Assembly: GCA_000314955.1 (NCBI GenBank) | Contig: BAEM01000022.1 | Span: forward strand, 244,754-308,753 | Source: Paraglaciecola chathamensis S18K6 | Lineage (GTDB): Bacteria > Pseudomonadota > Gammaproteobacteria > Enterobacterales > Alteromonadaceae | DNA length: 64,000 nt | Reading direction: 5' to 3' | Shown here: piece after piece, positions 1 to 6,934 of the stretch | How the letters are laid out: each line of letters begins with the position of its first letter | Numbering within the stretch: the first letter of the stretch is position 1 | Made by a program: the position numbers and the translations under genes | Notes under the pieces: model-generated | Database searches by the model: none | The model's input: the letters and a program-made list of their open reading frames with translations, nothing else | Told to the model about the DNA's origin: nothing

Positions 1-498
1 ATAACCTGCATAGGCATATTTTACGGCTGTCATGTAATCAAAAAAGCGGATTTCACTGTTTAGGGTAACACCACCGACTTCACCACTCATATTGATCCGA
101 AAAATATCGAAGTCAAAATCCCCGCCACGATTTTTGTTTCCATCATCGTACGAGGTATAGCTATAGTTGGTTCGAATTGCACCACCAAATTTAATTCCAT
201 CCGTGCTCTCTTCTGCCTCTGCATCTGTGGTTTCGACCGAGTTGGTTTCAACGCTTTTTTGCTGCTTGGCTAAATCAACTGACTCTGTGCTTTGGTTTTG
301 CGATGATGAAGGCTGGTTTTCGGATTGACTAACGGGTTTTGCTTGTTTTTCCAATTGCGCTAAACGGGTTTGCAAGGCTGCAATTTGCGCTTTAAGTGTT
401 GCCAGTTCTTGTTCACTAACTTCAACAGCTGATGTGCTGAAAGAGCTCGCTATTGCTACTGATAACAGCCCTGGCTTAATACACTGTGTGAGTTTCAT
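1..498 (-). CDS. Outer-membrane porin, 5' part only (runs off the window start)
   Basis: Reading the minus strand from ATG at 498 gives 166 open codons to the window edge, preceded by an AGGA ribosome-binding site. The N-terminus is a signal peptide (MKLTQCIKPGLLSVAIASS, cleavage probably near residue 23), then a short coiled coil (EQELATLKAQIAALQTRLAQ, residues about 29-48), then a Ser/Gln/Glu-rich linker, then amphipathic strands beginning near GIKFGGAIRTNYSY. A coiled coil ahead of a beta barrel is typical of DcaP-like and related trimeric porins, which let small solutes cross the outer membrane. The barrel itself lies outside the window, so substrate and subfamily cannot be told. It is the last host gene before the integrated element. 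Confidence 0.8.
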   Translation of the reverse strand, partial: MKLTQCIKPGLLSVAIASSFSTSAVEVSEQELATLKAQIAALQTRLAQLEKQAKPVSQSENQPSSSQNQSTESVDLAKQQKSVETNSVETTDAEAEESTDGIKFGGAIRTNYSYTSYDDGNKNRGGDFDFDIFRINMSGEVGGVTLNSEIRFFDYMTAVKYAYAGY

Positions 499-1239
499 GG
501 TATGTCCTTTGACTTTAAATAAAATAAACTATGTTTCCTCTCTTTTGCTCGCAGTGTTCTCTGCATTACGCCAACCGTTAAGCATAGTGTTATTATTATT
601 TTGCTTAGGTTGTTTCTTATTATTATTTGGGCTTTGGGACCACCTCTACCCAGTTTGATTGCTAACGGGCAAACAAAATGGGGAACATTTCATTCATTCG
701 CACCGTCTATTTCTCTCGCGTTTATTCTGTAAATAACATCAATGTAAAATTGCCACATTGCTAGGATTGAGCAAAATGCACACCAATCGCGTAACAAACA
801 AAAAACAAGCCAGCAAAATAGGTAGAGTTCAATCTATTATTTTATGAAAAATGGATTATTTTTTAGACAACACAATGAAAAAAGAATGAAAAGTAGAGAT
901 ATACAACCCGACGATAGTAGCATGTTCACGCGATGATGAACACAATCAAAAATAATACCGTCAAAAACCAAGCAATAAAATCGTTAAATTACAATAAATT
1001 AACGTTAACATTTAGTTAAAAGAGATAATACTGTGTTAGTCCTCATTTTCATGCAATAGCATCAAAACTCACCGCACAGCATAAATCCTATTTTTTACCC
1101 AAGAACAAAATTTACATTGAGTACTAATAAAAATAACGAAAAATTCGCATGGTAAAATAAGTTGAATCAACAGGATTGATGGCCAAATGAAACACTATCG
1201 GAAAGAAAGTCATGGCTGTGTAAAATATACAGAAGTAGA
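499..1239. other. Intergenic stretch between porin and attL
   Basis: About 740 AT-rich bases without a convincing gene. The 5' part must hold the leftward porin promoter. The 74-codon ORF at 434-658 overlaps the porin start on the opposite strand and has no family resemblance. I see no clear tRNA, repeat or terminator here. Confidence 0.5.
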
Positions 1240-1291
1240 AAGAAGTGGTGCGTCCGAGATGACTCGAACATCCGACCCCTACCATGTCAAG
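1240..1291. repeat. attL: partial tRNA-Val copy
   Basis: These 52 bases are identical to 11548-11599. They hold the complement of the tRNA 3' end (CCA at 1246-1248) through the T arm to the anticodon loop. Identity stops at 1292, where the tRNA copy continues with GTAGTG and this copy with AGAACG. It is the tRNA-distal junction of the element, 191 bp from the integrase start. Confidence 0.92.
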
Positions 1292-1441
1292 AGAACGCAC
1301 ATAGTATTTTGAAATATCCCCTTGTAACTCAATGTTAAATCATTTCACCTAAACCCCTTTATTTTACTGACCTAAACGCCTATTATTTGTATGTGGTCGC
1401 TGACTGACGTTATTTGGCGTTGGTGGTCACACTAAAATATT

Positions 1442-1483
1442 GTGCGACACCCGTGCGACATTAATAATAGGAAGTGTGCGACA
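1442..1483. promoter_or_regulatory. Three GTGCGACA direct repeats (putative integrase arm sites)
   Basis: The octamer GTGCGACA occurs at 1442-1449, 1453-1460 and 1476-1483, with starts 11 and 23 bp apart, i.e. one and about two helical turns. The same octamer, again twice at 11-bp spacing, lies at 11477-11495 beside the other att site. Placement next to both att sites suggests arm-type sites for the integrase N-terminal domain. The third copy overlaps the integrase start region, so binding could also repress int. Confidence 0.55.
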
Positions 1484-2817
1484 TGGCAACTTTAAAGGCA
1501 AAGTTAACCGATTCGTTGTTAAAAAATATAGATCCTGAAATAAGGCGCATCAGCGATACCGAGGTTAAAGGATTTCATCTTCGGTTGGGGAAGCCTAAAC
1601 CAGATGGAATTAGATCGGGTGCTTACTATCTCTATTACCGAATCGGCGGCCGTGAAGGGTTTGAGCGCAACTATAAGATAGCTAGCCTTGATGAAAAAAA
1701 CATTACGCCAGCTAAAGCCCGAGACGATGCGAAAATTTTACAAGGCCGCATAAAAACTGGCATTGATGTTTTTGCAGAACGTGAAGCTCGAGAAAAAGCG
1801 TCTGCAGCACAAAAAAAGCTCGCTGATATAGCTGAATTAGAGCAAGCAAAGCAAGATTCTGAAACGGTAGAGTATCTACTGCTTGAGTTTACAGAGCGAT
1901 ACCTAAAACGCGAGCGTAAGCGCCCCGAGAGCGCAATTAGCATATTCAACAATGATGTTATTCCGCAGATAGGCAAAGTCCCGTTATCAAGCGTTACCAG
2001 CCGTTTAATTCTCAATGACTGTATCGATTTAATTGTAGATAGAGGCCACAAGCCACACGCACGCAAGACCCTAGCCCTAATTAAGCAAGCATTTCAGTTT
2101 GGCGTAGATAGAGGCCTAATAGAAATTAACCCTATTGCTAATACTTCGGTTACATCAAACACCGGCAAAGAGATTGCCCGTGATCGGTATTTAAACGATG
2201 ACGAGTTGAAGCAACTATTTATAGACTTGCCAAAAGTCGGGATCACAAGGCAAGTTCAGTTAGTAATAGAATTGCTCTGCTTAACTGGCTGCAGAGTTCA
2301 GGAGTTAACCCTTGCCGAATGGTCGCATATCGACTTTGAAAAACGTATGTGGCACTTCCCTCCTGAAAACACCAAGAGCCGCCGCGGTGAAGAAAAGCCG
2401 CACTATGTTCCAATCAATGACGAAATAATTAAACGACTTAAAGAGCTATCAGTTCAGTTTGATTTTTTAGGCAGTAAGTATGTTTTCCCCTCAGTAACGA
2501 ATAGAACAGGCTTACCAGGCACACAACCCATTGATAAGCGCAGTGTTGCCCGGGCTATCAAACGGCATATTAGACCTGATGACGTTGACGAGCCTAAAGG
2601 CAGATTTATAAACGTTGCAGCATTCACGCCGCACGACTTTAGAAGAACGCTACAAACGCACTTATCAAAAATGAAGGTCGATACCATTGTCACTGAGAAA
2701 TTGCTAAACCATGAGCTAGCAGGAATGATGAGAGTTTATAACCAGCATGATTACATGGACGAACGCAGAGAAGCGCTAGAGCTTTGGGCCAACAAAATTA
2801 AGGATTTAACAGCATGA
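1483..2817 (+). CDS. int: Tyrosine recombinase / integrase of the element
   Basis: A 444-residue site-specific tyrosine recombinase expected to catalyse integration at and excision from the tRNA-Val site. The N-terminal 100 residues look like an arm-DNA-binding domain of the DUF4102/P4-integrase type. The catalytic domain shows TGCRVQEL (first Arg), TPHDFRRT (H-x-x-R box), LLNHELAG (second His) and a terminal VYNQHDY segment holding the nucleophilic Tyr. The frame is open from a GTG at 1474, but the ribosome-binding site AGGAAG at 1469-1474 lies 8 nt before the ATG at 1483, which I take as the start. Its stop overlaps the next start by ATGA (2814-2817), so the two genes are probably co-translated. 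Confidence 0.93.
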   Translation: MATLKAKLTDSLLKNIDPEIRRISDTEVKGFHLRLGKPKPDGIRSGAYYLYYRIGGREGFERNYKIASLDEKNITPAKARDDAKILQGRIKTGIDVFAEREAREKASAAQKKLADIAELEQAKQDSETVEYLLLEFTERYLKRERKRPESAISIFNNDVIPQIGKVPLSSVTSRLILNDCIDLIVDRGHKPHARKTLALIKQAFQFGVDRGLIEINPIANTSVTSNTGKEIARDRYLNDDELKQLFIDLPKVGITRQVQLVIELLCLTGCRVQELTLAEWSHIDFEKRMWHFPPENTKSRRGEEKPHYVPINDEIIKRLKELSVQFDFLGSKYVFPSVTNRTGLPGTQPIDKRSVARAIKRHIRPDDVDEPKGRFINVAAFTPHDFRRTLQTHLSKMKVDTIVTEKLLNHELAGMMRVYNQHDYMDERREALELWANKIKDLTA

Positions 2818-3623
2818 CCAATTTTGACAACTACGTCCCTAAATTATTGCTCGAAGCACTAGAAGGTAAAGGGGATTTGCTTTCCCCAACCATAGTTCAT
2901 CCTGAAATATGGCATCGGTTAGTGACTAAAAACCCAACAAATGAAAAAATCTGGAGGCTAGTATATAGACATGTTAATAGCAGTACGCCGAGTGTTTTTA
3001 AACATCAATTCTTTGCGTACCGTAATTTTATCGAGCGAATTGAAACTGCATATGATGGGATGGATAATTGGGAGAAACGGACCAATGCAGAAAAAAAGGA
3101 GAGGATTAACGAAATAGCACGATTAGCAAAAGCTCTTTCTAAGAAAATTCAGGGCACGCCATTTGATACGCAGGTCTTTGAATACTTTAACCATGAGTTT
3201 TACTTAGAGGCTCTAAATGAGATCAGTGAAAACAAGCACGATATGTTCGATTTAAACGTGAATGACCAATTTAACCTATCAGGTATTTACTCCCCTGATA
3301 TCAGTCAGATAATGAATAACATGTCAGAGAGCATTAAGGAATCTGGAGCTGAAAGTGGAGTTCTTTCAAAAGTAAACGCTGAGGACTCCAACATAACTTA
3401 TTTTGTAAGAGTGATATCAGATTGGCTTAATACTCACTTCGGTTCACCTTGCCATGAGTTAAACTCATTGTTAGCGAGCGTCATCTTTGAAGATTCACTT
3501 ACAGTCGAAGACGTAAGAAATAAGTTGCGCAGATACCATGCCTCAGAAGGAAAAATTTCATATTCAAAGCAATACATCAGTCGATCTATTCAGAATAAAC
3601 CAGACTCTTTTAATGAAGAATAA
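2814..3623 (+). CDS. Unknown protein coupled to the integrase
   Basis: A 269-residue protein that I do not recognise. It starts inside the integrase stop (ATGA overlap), which implies translational coupling and a shared role or timing. It is soluble, charged and mainly helical by eye, without signal peptide, membrane segment, cysteine cluster or nucleotide-binding motif. The C-terminal 80 residues (from about 195, YFVRVISDWLNTHFG) look like a compact helical domain with a final helix containing VEDVRNKLRRY. Possible roles are an accessory factor for recombination or a regulator, but this is only inference from position. Confidence 0.75.
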   Translation: MTNFDNYVPKLLLEALEGKGDLLSPTIVHPEIWHRLVTKNPTNEKIWRLVYRHVNSSTPSVFKHQFFAYRNFIERIETAYDGMDNWEKRTNAEKKERINEIARLAKALSKKIQGTPFDTQVFEYFNHEFYLEALNEISENKHDMFDLNVNDQFNLSGIYSPDISQIMNNMSESIKESGAESGVLSKVNAEDSNITYFVRVISDWLNTHFGSPCHELNSLLASVIFEDSLTVEDVRNKLRRYHASEGKISYSKQYISRSIQNKPDSFNEE

Positions 3624-3627
3624 GCCT

Positions 3628-3662
3628 GTGACAAAATGAGCAATTTATCTATACTTTGTCAC
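3628..3662. promoter_or_regulatory. Inverted repeat GTGACAAA...TTTGTCAC upstream of alpA
   Basis: Perfect 8-bp arms at 3628-3635 and 3655-3662 separated by 19 AT-rich bases, placed between the orphan gene and the AlpA gene. It could be an operator around the AlpA promoter. A CTCCAG (3695-3700) and a CTGGAG (3724-3729, overlapping the AlpA ribosome-binding site) further down repeat the half-sites of the palindromes at 4767-4924. Confidence 0.4.
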
Positions 3663-3738
3663 TCTCATAACATCCCGCATACACCCTAATATGTCTCCAG
3701 CGATTGGCGCTAACCACTAATTACTGGAGATACACCAA

Positions 3739-3933
3739 ATGTCATACTTAACCACTATCGAACTAGCAGCACAGCTTAAAATTTCAGAAGTCACGCTCAG
3801 ACAATCTAGAGTTACTGGCAAATTATTGGGAGCGAAAGCACCAAGACATTTAAAGCTAGGGAGACAAGTAAGATACTTGAGCTCTGATATTGAGCAATGG
3901 ATTAATGAAACCAACCAAGTGGAGGCAGCGTAA
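3739..3933 (+). CDS. AlpA-type helix-turn-helix regulator / excisionase
   Basis: A 64-residue protein with the layout of AlpA/MerR-like DNA-binding proteins: YLTTIELAAQLKISEVTLRQ forms the helix-turn-helix and LKLGRQVRYLSSDIEQWI the wing and last helix ('VRY...DIEQWI' is the family hallmark). Such proteins act as excisionases or as activators of integrase and replication genes in P4-like satellites and phage-inducible islands. The ribosome-binding site GGAG lies 9 nt upstream. The next gene starts directly after its stop (TAAATG), so they form an operon. It is likely the switch between integrated and excised states. Confidence 0.85.
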   Translation: MSYLTTIELAAQLKISEVTLRQSRVTGKLLGAKAPRHLKLGRQVRYLSSDIEQWINETNQVEAA

Positions 3934-4332
3934 ATGAAAAAAGCCGCCACTCAATCGAGCAACGACTCTCTTTCACTTAGCACGAAAAAGACTAGCAGCA
4001 ACAAGCGTAAGACGCAAAAGGAAAAAACACTCGAGGCTTTTATCAAAGCTGGCCAAGATGGTTTTTACCAAATACAAGCGTACAGCGCATTTCAAACAAC
4101 TTGCCTTCACACTGTCGTTTCCAACTTCCAAAAAGAAGGGATCATGTTCGCAAGGAGACCAATATCCCACCGTAACTCTGACGGAGGTGAAACCACTTTT
4201 ACTCTGTATTGGTTGGAGGATGATGAGGCCATTTTGCGGGCGTTAACAAAGCTCAACTATTTACGTGCCAAACGAGGTCTACCACCCTATAAAGGCGGCC
4301 ACCCCTATCTACTTGATAGCCTAATAGCTTAA
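3934..4332 (+). CDS. Winged-helix-like protein of the element, function unknown
   Basis: 132 residues, immediately downstream of the AlpA gene with no gap. The first 35 residues are a Ser/Lys-rich basic tail (KKTSSNKRKTQKEKTLEAF). The middle (residues about 35-95) reads like a small helix-turn-helix domain with a wing containing the FTLYWL strand. The end (LRAKRGLPPYKGG) is basic. A DNA-binding regulatory or replication role is likely, but no specific function can be given. A short hairpin with a UUCG loop lies right at its stop codon. Confidence 0.7.
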   Translation: MKKAATQSSNDSLSLSTKKTSSNKRKTQKEKTLEAFIKAGQDGFYQIQAYSAFQTTCLHTVVSNFQKEGIMFARRPISHRNSDGGETTFTLYWLEDDEAILRALTKLNYLRAKRGLPPYKGGHPYLLDSLIA

Positions 4333-4350
4333 GCCCTTCGGGGCTATTTT
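4332..4350 (+). terminator. AGCCC-UUCG-GGGCU hairpin
   Basis: A 5-bp stem (4332-4336 / 4341-4345) closed by the very stable UUCG tetraloop and followed by ATTTTA. It overlaps the stop of the preceding gene and may be a weak terminator or attenuator before the next gene. Confidence 0.5.
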
Positions 4351-4360
4351 AGGGGGCACA

Positions 4361-4756
4361 ATGGCGAAACCTCAACCATTCGCAGGTATACCGAATAGGG
4401 TTAATGATCATCCTGATTTCAATAAATTGTCTGGTAATGAAATACGTTTACTCCTTTGGTTTGCTTATCAATACAAAGGCAAAAATAACGGGAAGTTGTG
4501 CGCGGTTTGGTCGCAGGTAAAACACCGCGGGTTTAAATCACAAACAACGCTCAGTAACGCTATAAAAGGATTGAGGCAAAAGGGGTTTATTGAATTGAGT
4601 AAAGGTAACGCACTCACTCAAAACGGCAGGACACCAAACTATTATGCCATTACGTGGGAAATGGTAAATGACATACCAGGCTTTCAAATGGATTTAAAGC
4701 CAACTAGAACCGCACTGAGGACGTTTATTGATGTTGTTGATAAACATAAACCTTAA
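4361..4756 (+). CDS. Winged-helix protein, probable replication initiator-like
   Basis: 131 residues with an AGGGGG ribosome-binding site. Residues about 22-100 form a helix-turn-helix/winged-helix domain (LSGNEIRLLLWFAYQYKG, then WSQVKHRGFKSQTTLSNAIK as the recognition part, then RQKGFIEL and PNYYAITWE as wing strands). This pattern is common in small replication or regulatory proteins of gammaproteobacterial prophages and satellites. The four CTCCAG-N3-CTGGAG palindromes begin 10 bp after its stop codon, the arrangement expected for an initiator gene followed by its iterons. Replication initiation is therefore inferred. A pure transcription regulator is the alternative. Confidence 0.7.
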   Translation: MAKPQPFAGIPNRVNDHPDFNKLSGNEIRLLLWFAYQYKGKNNGKLCAVWSQVKHRGFKSQTTLSNAIKGLRQKGFIELSKGNALTQNGRTPNYYAITWEMVNDIPGFQMDLKPTRTALRTFIDVVDKHKP

Positions 4757-4766
4757 ATTTTCCATA

Positions 4767-4924
4767 CTCCAGTTTCTGGAGGATAAAGGCTGTTTGTACT
4801 CCAGTTTATGGAGTATGCGAAACTTTTATACTCCACTTTCTGGAGGATGCGGAAAAAACCAAACTTAGTAAAAACAATCACTTATCGATTTATCAACCAA
4901 TCTCGCATACTCCAGTTTCTGGAG
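4767..4924. repeat. Four CTCCAG-N3-CTGGAG palindromes (iteron-like)
   Basis: Copies at 4767-4781 (perfect), 4799-4813, 4831-4845 (each one arm mismatch) and 4910-4924 (perfect). The first three start exactly 32 bp apart, about three helical turns, so a bound protein would sit on one face of the DNA. They follow the winged-helix gene directly and no convincing gene covers them. An origin with iterons or an operator array are both possible. Confidence 0.7.
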
Positions 4925-5027
4925 ACCTTAATAGTTAGCCATACATACAGTTTATTTAAACTGATTCAGTCTTTAAAAAACCACTTCTTAAAGGCTATTT
5001 ATAATCGGGCGCAGTAAACAGGCTGAA

Positions 5028-5066
5028 TTACCCGAAAAAGGGTAAGCGGTTACCCTAAAAGGGGTA
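5028..5066. repeat. Pair of TTACCC...GGGTAA palindromes, 22-bp period
   Basis: TTACCC (5028-5033) with GGGTAA (5040-5045), then TTACCC (5050-5055) with GGGGTA (5061-5066). Both units have about 6-bp arms and AT-rich centres. The tandem arrangement at about two helical turns suggests cooperative binding of a dimeric protein. Confidence 0.5.
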
Positions 5067-5143
5067 TGTATGTTTAGGTTTTTATCTAACGGCATGTGCT
5101 CACAGGCTAATCAGTCATTACCATTCAAAAATGTTTCAGATTA

Positions 5144-5242
5144 AAACCGTTCGCTAAACCGAAAGAAAAACCGATTCAAAGCCACGCAGAGCGAGAGGTA
5201 CAGGCTAGAACTAAACCGATAGATAAACCGATGCCTAAACCG
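5144..5242. repeat. Two triplets of AAACCG at exact 12-bp spacing
   Basis: AAACCG starts at 5144, 5156, 5168 and again at 5213, 5225, 5237. The two triplets are 45 bp apart. All six are in one reading frame that is open from 5111 to a stop at 5390-5392 and would encode a KPxx-repeat peptide, so they may be either DNA-level iterons or the trace of a Lys-Pro repeat protein without an obvious start codon. Confidence 0.55.
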
Positions 5243-5261
5243 TTAGGCCCCCTGAACGATA

Positions 5262-5301
5262 GTTGCCTAATCAGGCAACTAAAGTTGTCTAATCGGTTAA
5301 C
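5262..5301. repeat. Tandem palindromes around a TAATC core, 22-bp period
   Basis: A perfect hairpin with 8-bp arms (AGTTGCCT 5261-5268 / AGGCAACT 5273-5280) and a degenerate second copy GTTGTCTAATCGGTTAAC (5284-5301), 22 bp further on. There is no T-run, so it is more likely a protein-binding site than a terminator. Confidence 0.5.
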
Positions 5302-5393
5302 TATATCCTCGACGCAATTAAACAAGCAGCTATGCAAGCCTTGTAATCACTGGGTACTAGCAAAATGCTATCCACCGACTCACTTCGAATAAC

Positions 5394-5428
5394 AGTCATT
5401 TTTGACTAATAACTAGTCGTTTTTGACT
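5394..5428. repeat. Tandem AGTCA-tttt-TGACT palindromes, 21-bp period
   Basis: AGTCA/TGACT at 5394-5407 and AGTCG/TGACT at 5415-5428, both with a TTTT centre. The second copy lies inside the last codons of the leftward ribbon-helix-helix gene. The function is unknown. It may be a binding site or the 3' end structure of that transcript. Confidence 0.45.
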
Positions 5429-5589
5429 GTTTTACTTAACTTAGTCCAGCAAGCATCTTTGACCCACTCTGAAAACGCCTGGTTGCTTCTATCGATGTCG
5501 ATAGCTTCCACTAAGTCATCATCAAATCTTATTTGCTTCCGGGTTGAACCGGACCGCTCAAAAGATTTTTTTTCTTTTTTCTCTTGCAT
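5413..5589 (-). CDS. Ribbon-helix-helix repressor of the element
   Basis: 58 residues from ATG at 5589. Residues about 15-50 fit a ribbon-helix-helix fold: the strand TRKQIRFDDDLVEAID followed by two helices (NQAFSEWVKDACWTKL), the type found in Arc/MetJ-like repressors and antitoxins. The frame stays open to 5709, but that extension runs across both GGTACGTACC operators and into the divergent gene, so I prefer the short form. No strong ribosome-binding site is visible, because the first palindrome sits one base upstream of the ATG. The gene is the only leftward one in the element and is divergent from the 5684 gene, as expected for a repressor controlling that promoter and its own. Confidence 0.72.
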   Translation of the reverse strand: MQEKKEKKSFERSGSTRKQIRFDDDLVEAIDIDRSNQAFSEWVKDACWTKLSKTVKND

Positions 5590-5590
5590 T

Positions 5591-5630
5591 GGTACGTACC
5601 ACTGATTATAGTTAGTTAACGGTACGTACC
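5591..5630. promoter_or_regulatory. Two perfect GGTACGTACC palindromes (operators)
   Basis: Identical 10-bp palindromes at 5591-5600 and 5621-5630, 30 bp apart, lie in the divergent gap between the ribbon-helix-helix gene and the 5684 gene. The position just upstream of the repressor ATG would allow autoregulation, and the second copy would cover the divergent promoter. Confidence 0.65.
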
Positions 5631-5683
5631 AATATACATCAAGATGACGATCTTGCCTAACCTTAATACCGGAGCAAATACCT

Positions 5684-5980
5684 ATGAAAGACAAAACAAA
5701 ATCTATCAATGATTACAGCGATACTATTTCTAACAACGTAACGAAAGCATGCTCGATTTCTGTAGTGCTGCAGGCAGCCATAGAGAACGATTGTGAGCCA
5801 ACCAAGCCGCACTTAGTCAATACTCTCTGGGCGGTAATTGATTTACTGGCAGAAGCGGAGCAAGCAGAGGAGCGCATCCTAGAAATAGAGCGCGGCCACA
5901 AGCGCGGTGAGAAGCCTCAAACCGCCGGCGAAGGTGCTGACGCGTCAACCACGCGTGAAAGTGGCGTGAAAGCCGCGTAA
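5684..5980 (+). CDS. Small hypothetical helical protein of the element
   Basis: 98 residues, not recognised. The central part (SISVVLQAAIENDCEPTKPHLVNTLW, about residues 25-50, then AEAEQAEERILEIERG) looks helical and amphipathic. The C-terminal 25 residues are low-complexity and probably disordered. The ribosome-binding site is CGGAG. It is divergent from the repressor and is probably the first gene of the rightward transcript under GGTACGTACC control. Its shape resembles the small prophage proteins of the DUF3077 kind, but I cannot confirm that. Confidence 0.55.
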   Translation: MKDKTKSINDYSDTISNNVTKACSISVVLQAAIENDCEPTKPHLVNTLWAVIDLLAEAEQAEERILEIERGHKRGEKPQTAGEGADASTTRESGVKAA

Positions 5981-6043
5981 AGAAACCTTTAACCGAATAA
6001 TCAGCTTTAAATTAACCCTAATGCTTATTGGAGCAAAAATATT

Positions 6044-6304
6044 ATGAACACTAATACTTACTCAGTTAATCAGAACAGCCTACAAGACGCCTTTATCAAT
6101 CTTTCTCAAGTTTCAGCAATGCTCAACATGCTTGCAGAGAACGGTGACGGAGGTACCTGCTTTACTTCGCATGAAGATGCAATACAGGTTATCTATGGTT
6201 GCCGCCAGATGATCAATGACACTAAAACCGAGCTAGAAAGTAACGCCGTAGCAAACACACCTGCACATTTGAGCGTGGATGAATTGCCAAGCTCAGGGAT
6301 GTAG
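6044..6304 (+). CDS. Small hypothetical protein of the element
   Basis: 86 residues, not recognised. It is soluble and mainly helical, with a Cys-containing loop (GDGGTCFTSHEDAIQVIYGCRQ). Its general build (short N-terminal tail, helix, loop, helix) is like the preceding 5684 gene, so the two may be related or cooperate. A stem-loop at 6333-6357 (GCGGTGCCC / GGGGCATCGC, one mismatch) follows and may end the transcript. Confidence 0.5.
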   Translation: MNTNTYSVNQNSLQDAFINLSQVSAMLNMLAENGDGGTCFTSHEDAIQVIYGCRQMINDTKTELESNAVANTPAHLSVDELPSSGM

Positions 6305-6934
6305 ATAACTGGCACTAACTAAATTTTCTTTCGCGGTGCCCTGAAACGGGGCATCGCTATGAATAGCGCTACATCCCACCAATCTTAATTCAGGATGGTT
6401 TATATTTAGGCCCCCACCCTACCCCCAAGCGAACAGCAAACCGAACAGCTGAAAGCCGCAATAACACTGGCCTGATTAGGTAGTAGCGAACAGCCAATCG
6501 AACAGCCAAGTGACCAGTCAACCAACCAGCCAAGAACAGCAGAAACAGTGCGTTGTATAGCAGTATCGACCTACCAAGCGACCAGCCAACCGACCAATGA
6601 ACTTTGATTTTTTCCGCTTACTATTTTGTGAACCAAAAGTTTTTTTCTTAGATTTAACACCCACGAACATGCACATACAAAAACCCTTTAAAATCAAAAA
6701 CTTAGGTGTTTACAGGCCTTTTCGGTTGGTTTATAGTGAATTTGCTCAGGTTAAAGGCTCTGGGCAACTTTCTAGTTTCAAAGTGGATAGCCGATAACGC
6801 AAAGATTCCATGAGTATAGACCTGCGAGATGTAGGCGAGTACAGGCGGTGCAGTTTTTCTTTCAATATCTTTTAACTGCACCGGCTTATTCCCTGGTCAG
6901 TTGCCCAATTTTTTCACTAATTGGAAACTGAATC
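6305..6934. other. Non-coding stretch before the capsid gene
   Basis: 630 bp without a convincing gene. It holds the hairpin at 6333-6357, a C-rich tract at 6411-6426 (three C-runs, hence G-runs on the minus strand), and, from 6428 to 6598, many variants of GAACAGCC / GACCAGCC / AACCGACC. It lies directly upstream of the late head genes, where a late promoter and possibly a packaging site would be expected. The 66-codon ORF at 6597-6797 has no recognisable domain. Confidence 0.5.

Noticed and set aside
434..658. 74-codon rightward ORF at the porin start
   Set aside because: It overlaps the well-supported porin signal peptide on the other strand, has no family resemblance and no ribosome-binding site of note.
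4808..5017. 69-codon ORF across the CTCCAG palindromes
   Set aside because: Its sequence is determined by the repeats, it has no domain, and no good ribosome-binding site. Treated as non-coding.
5590..5709. N-terminal extension of the ribbon-helix-helix gene
   Set aside because: It would run through both GGTACGTACC operators and overlap the divergent gene. The ATG at 5589 leaves a complete fold.
6597..6797. 66-codon ORF before the capsid gene
   Set aside because: No domain and no ribosome-binding site. It is probably a chance ORF in the late-promoter region.
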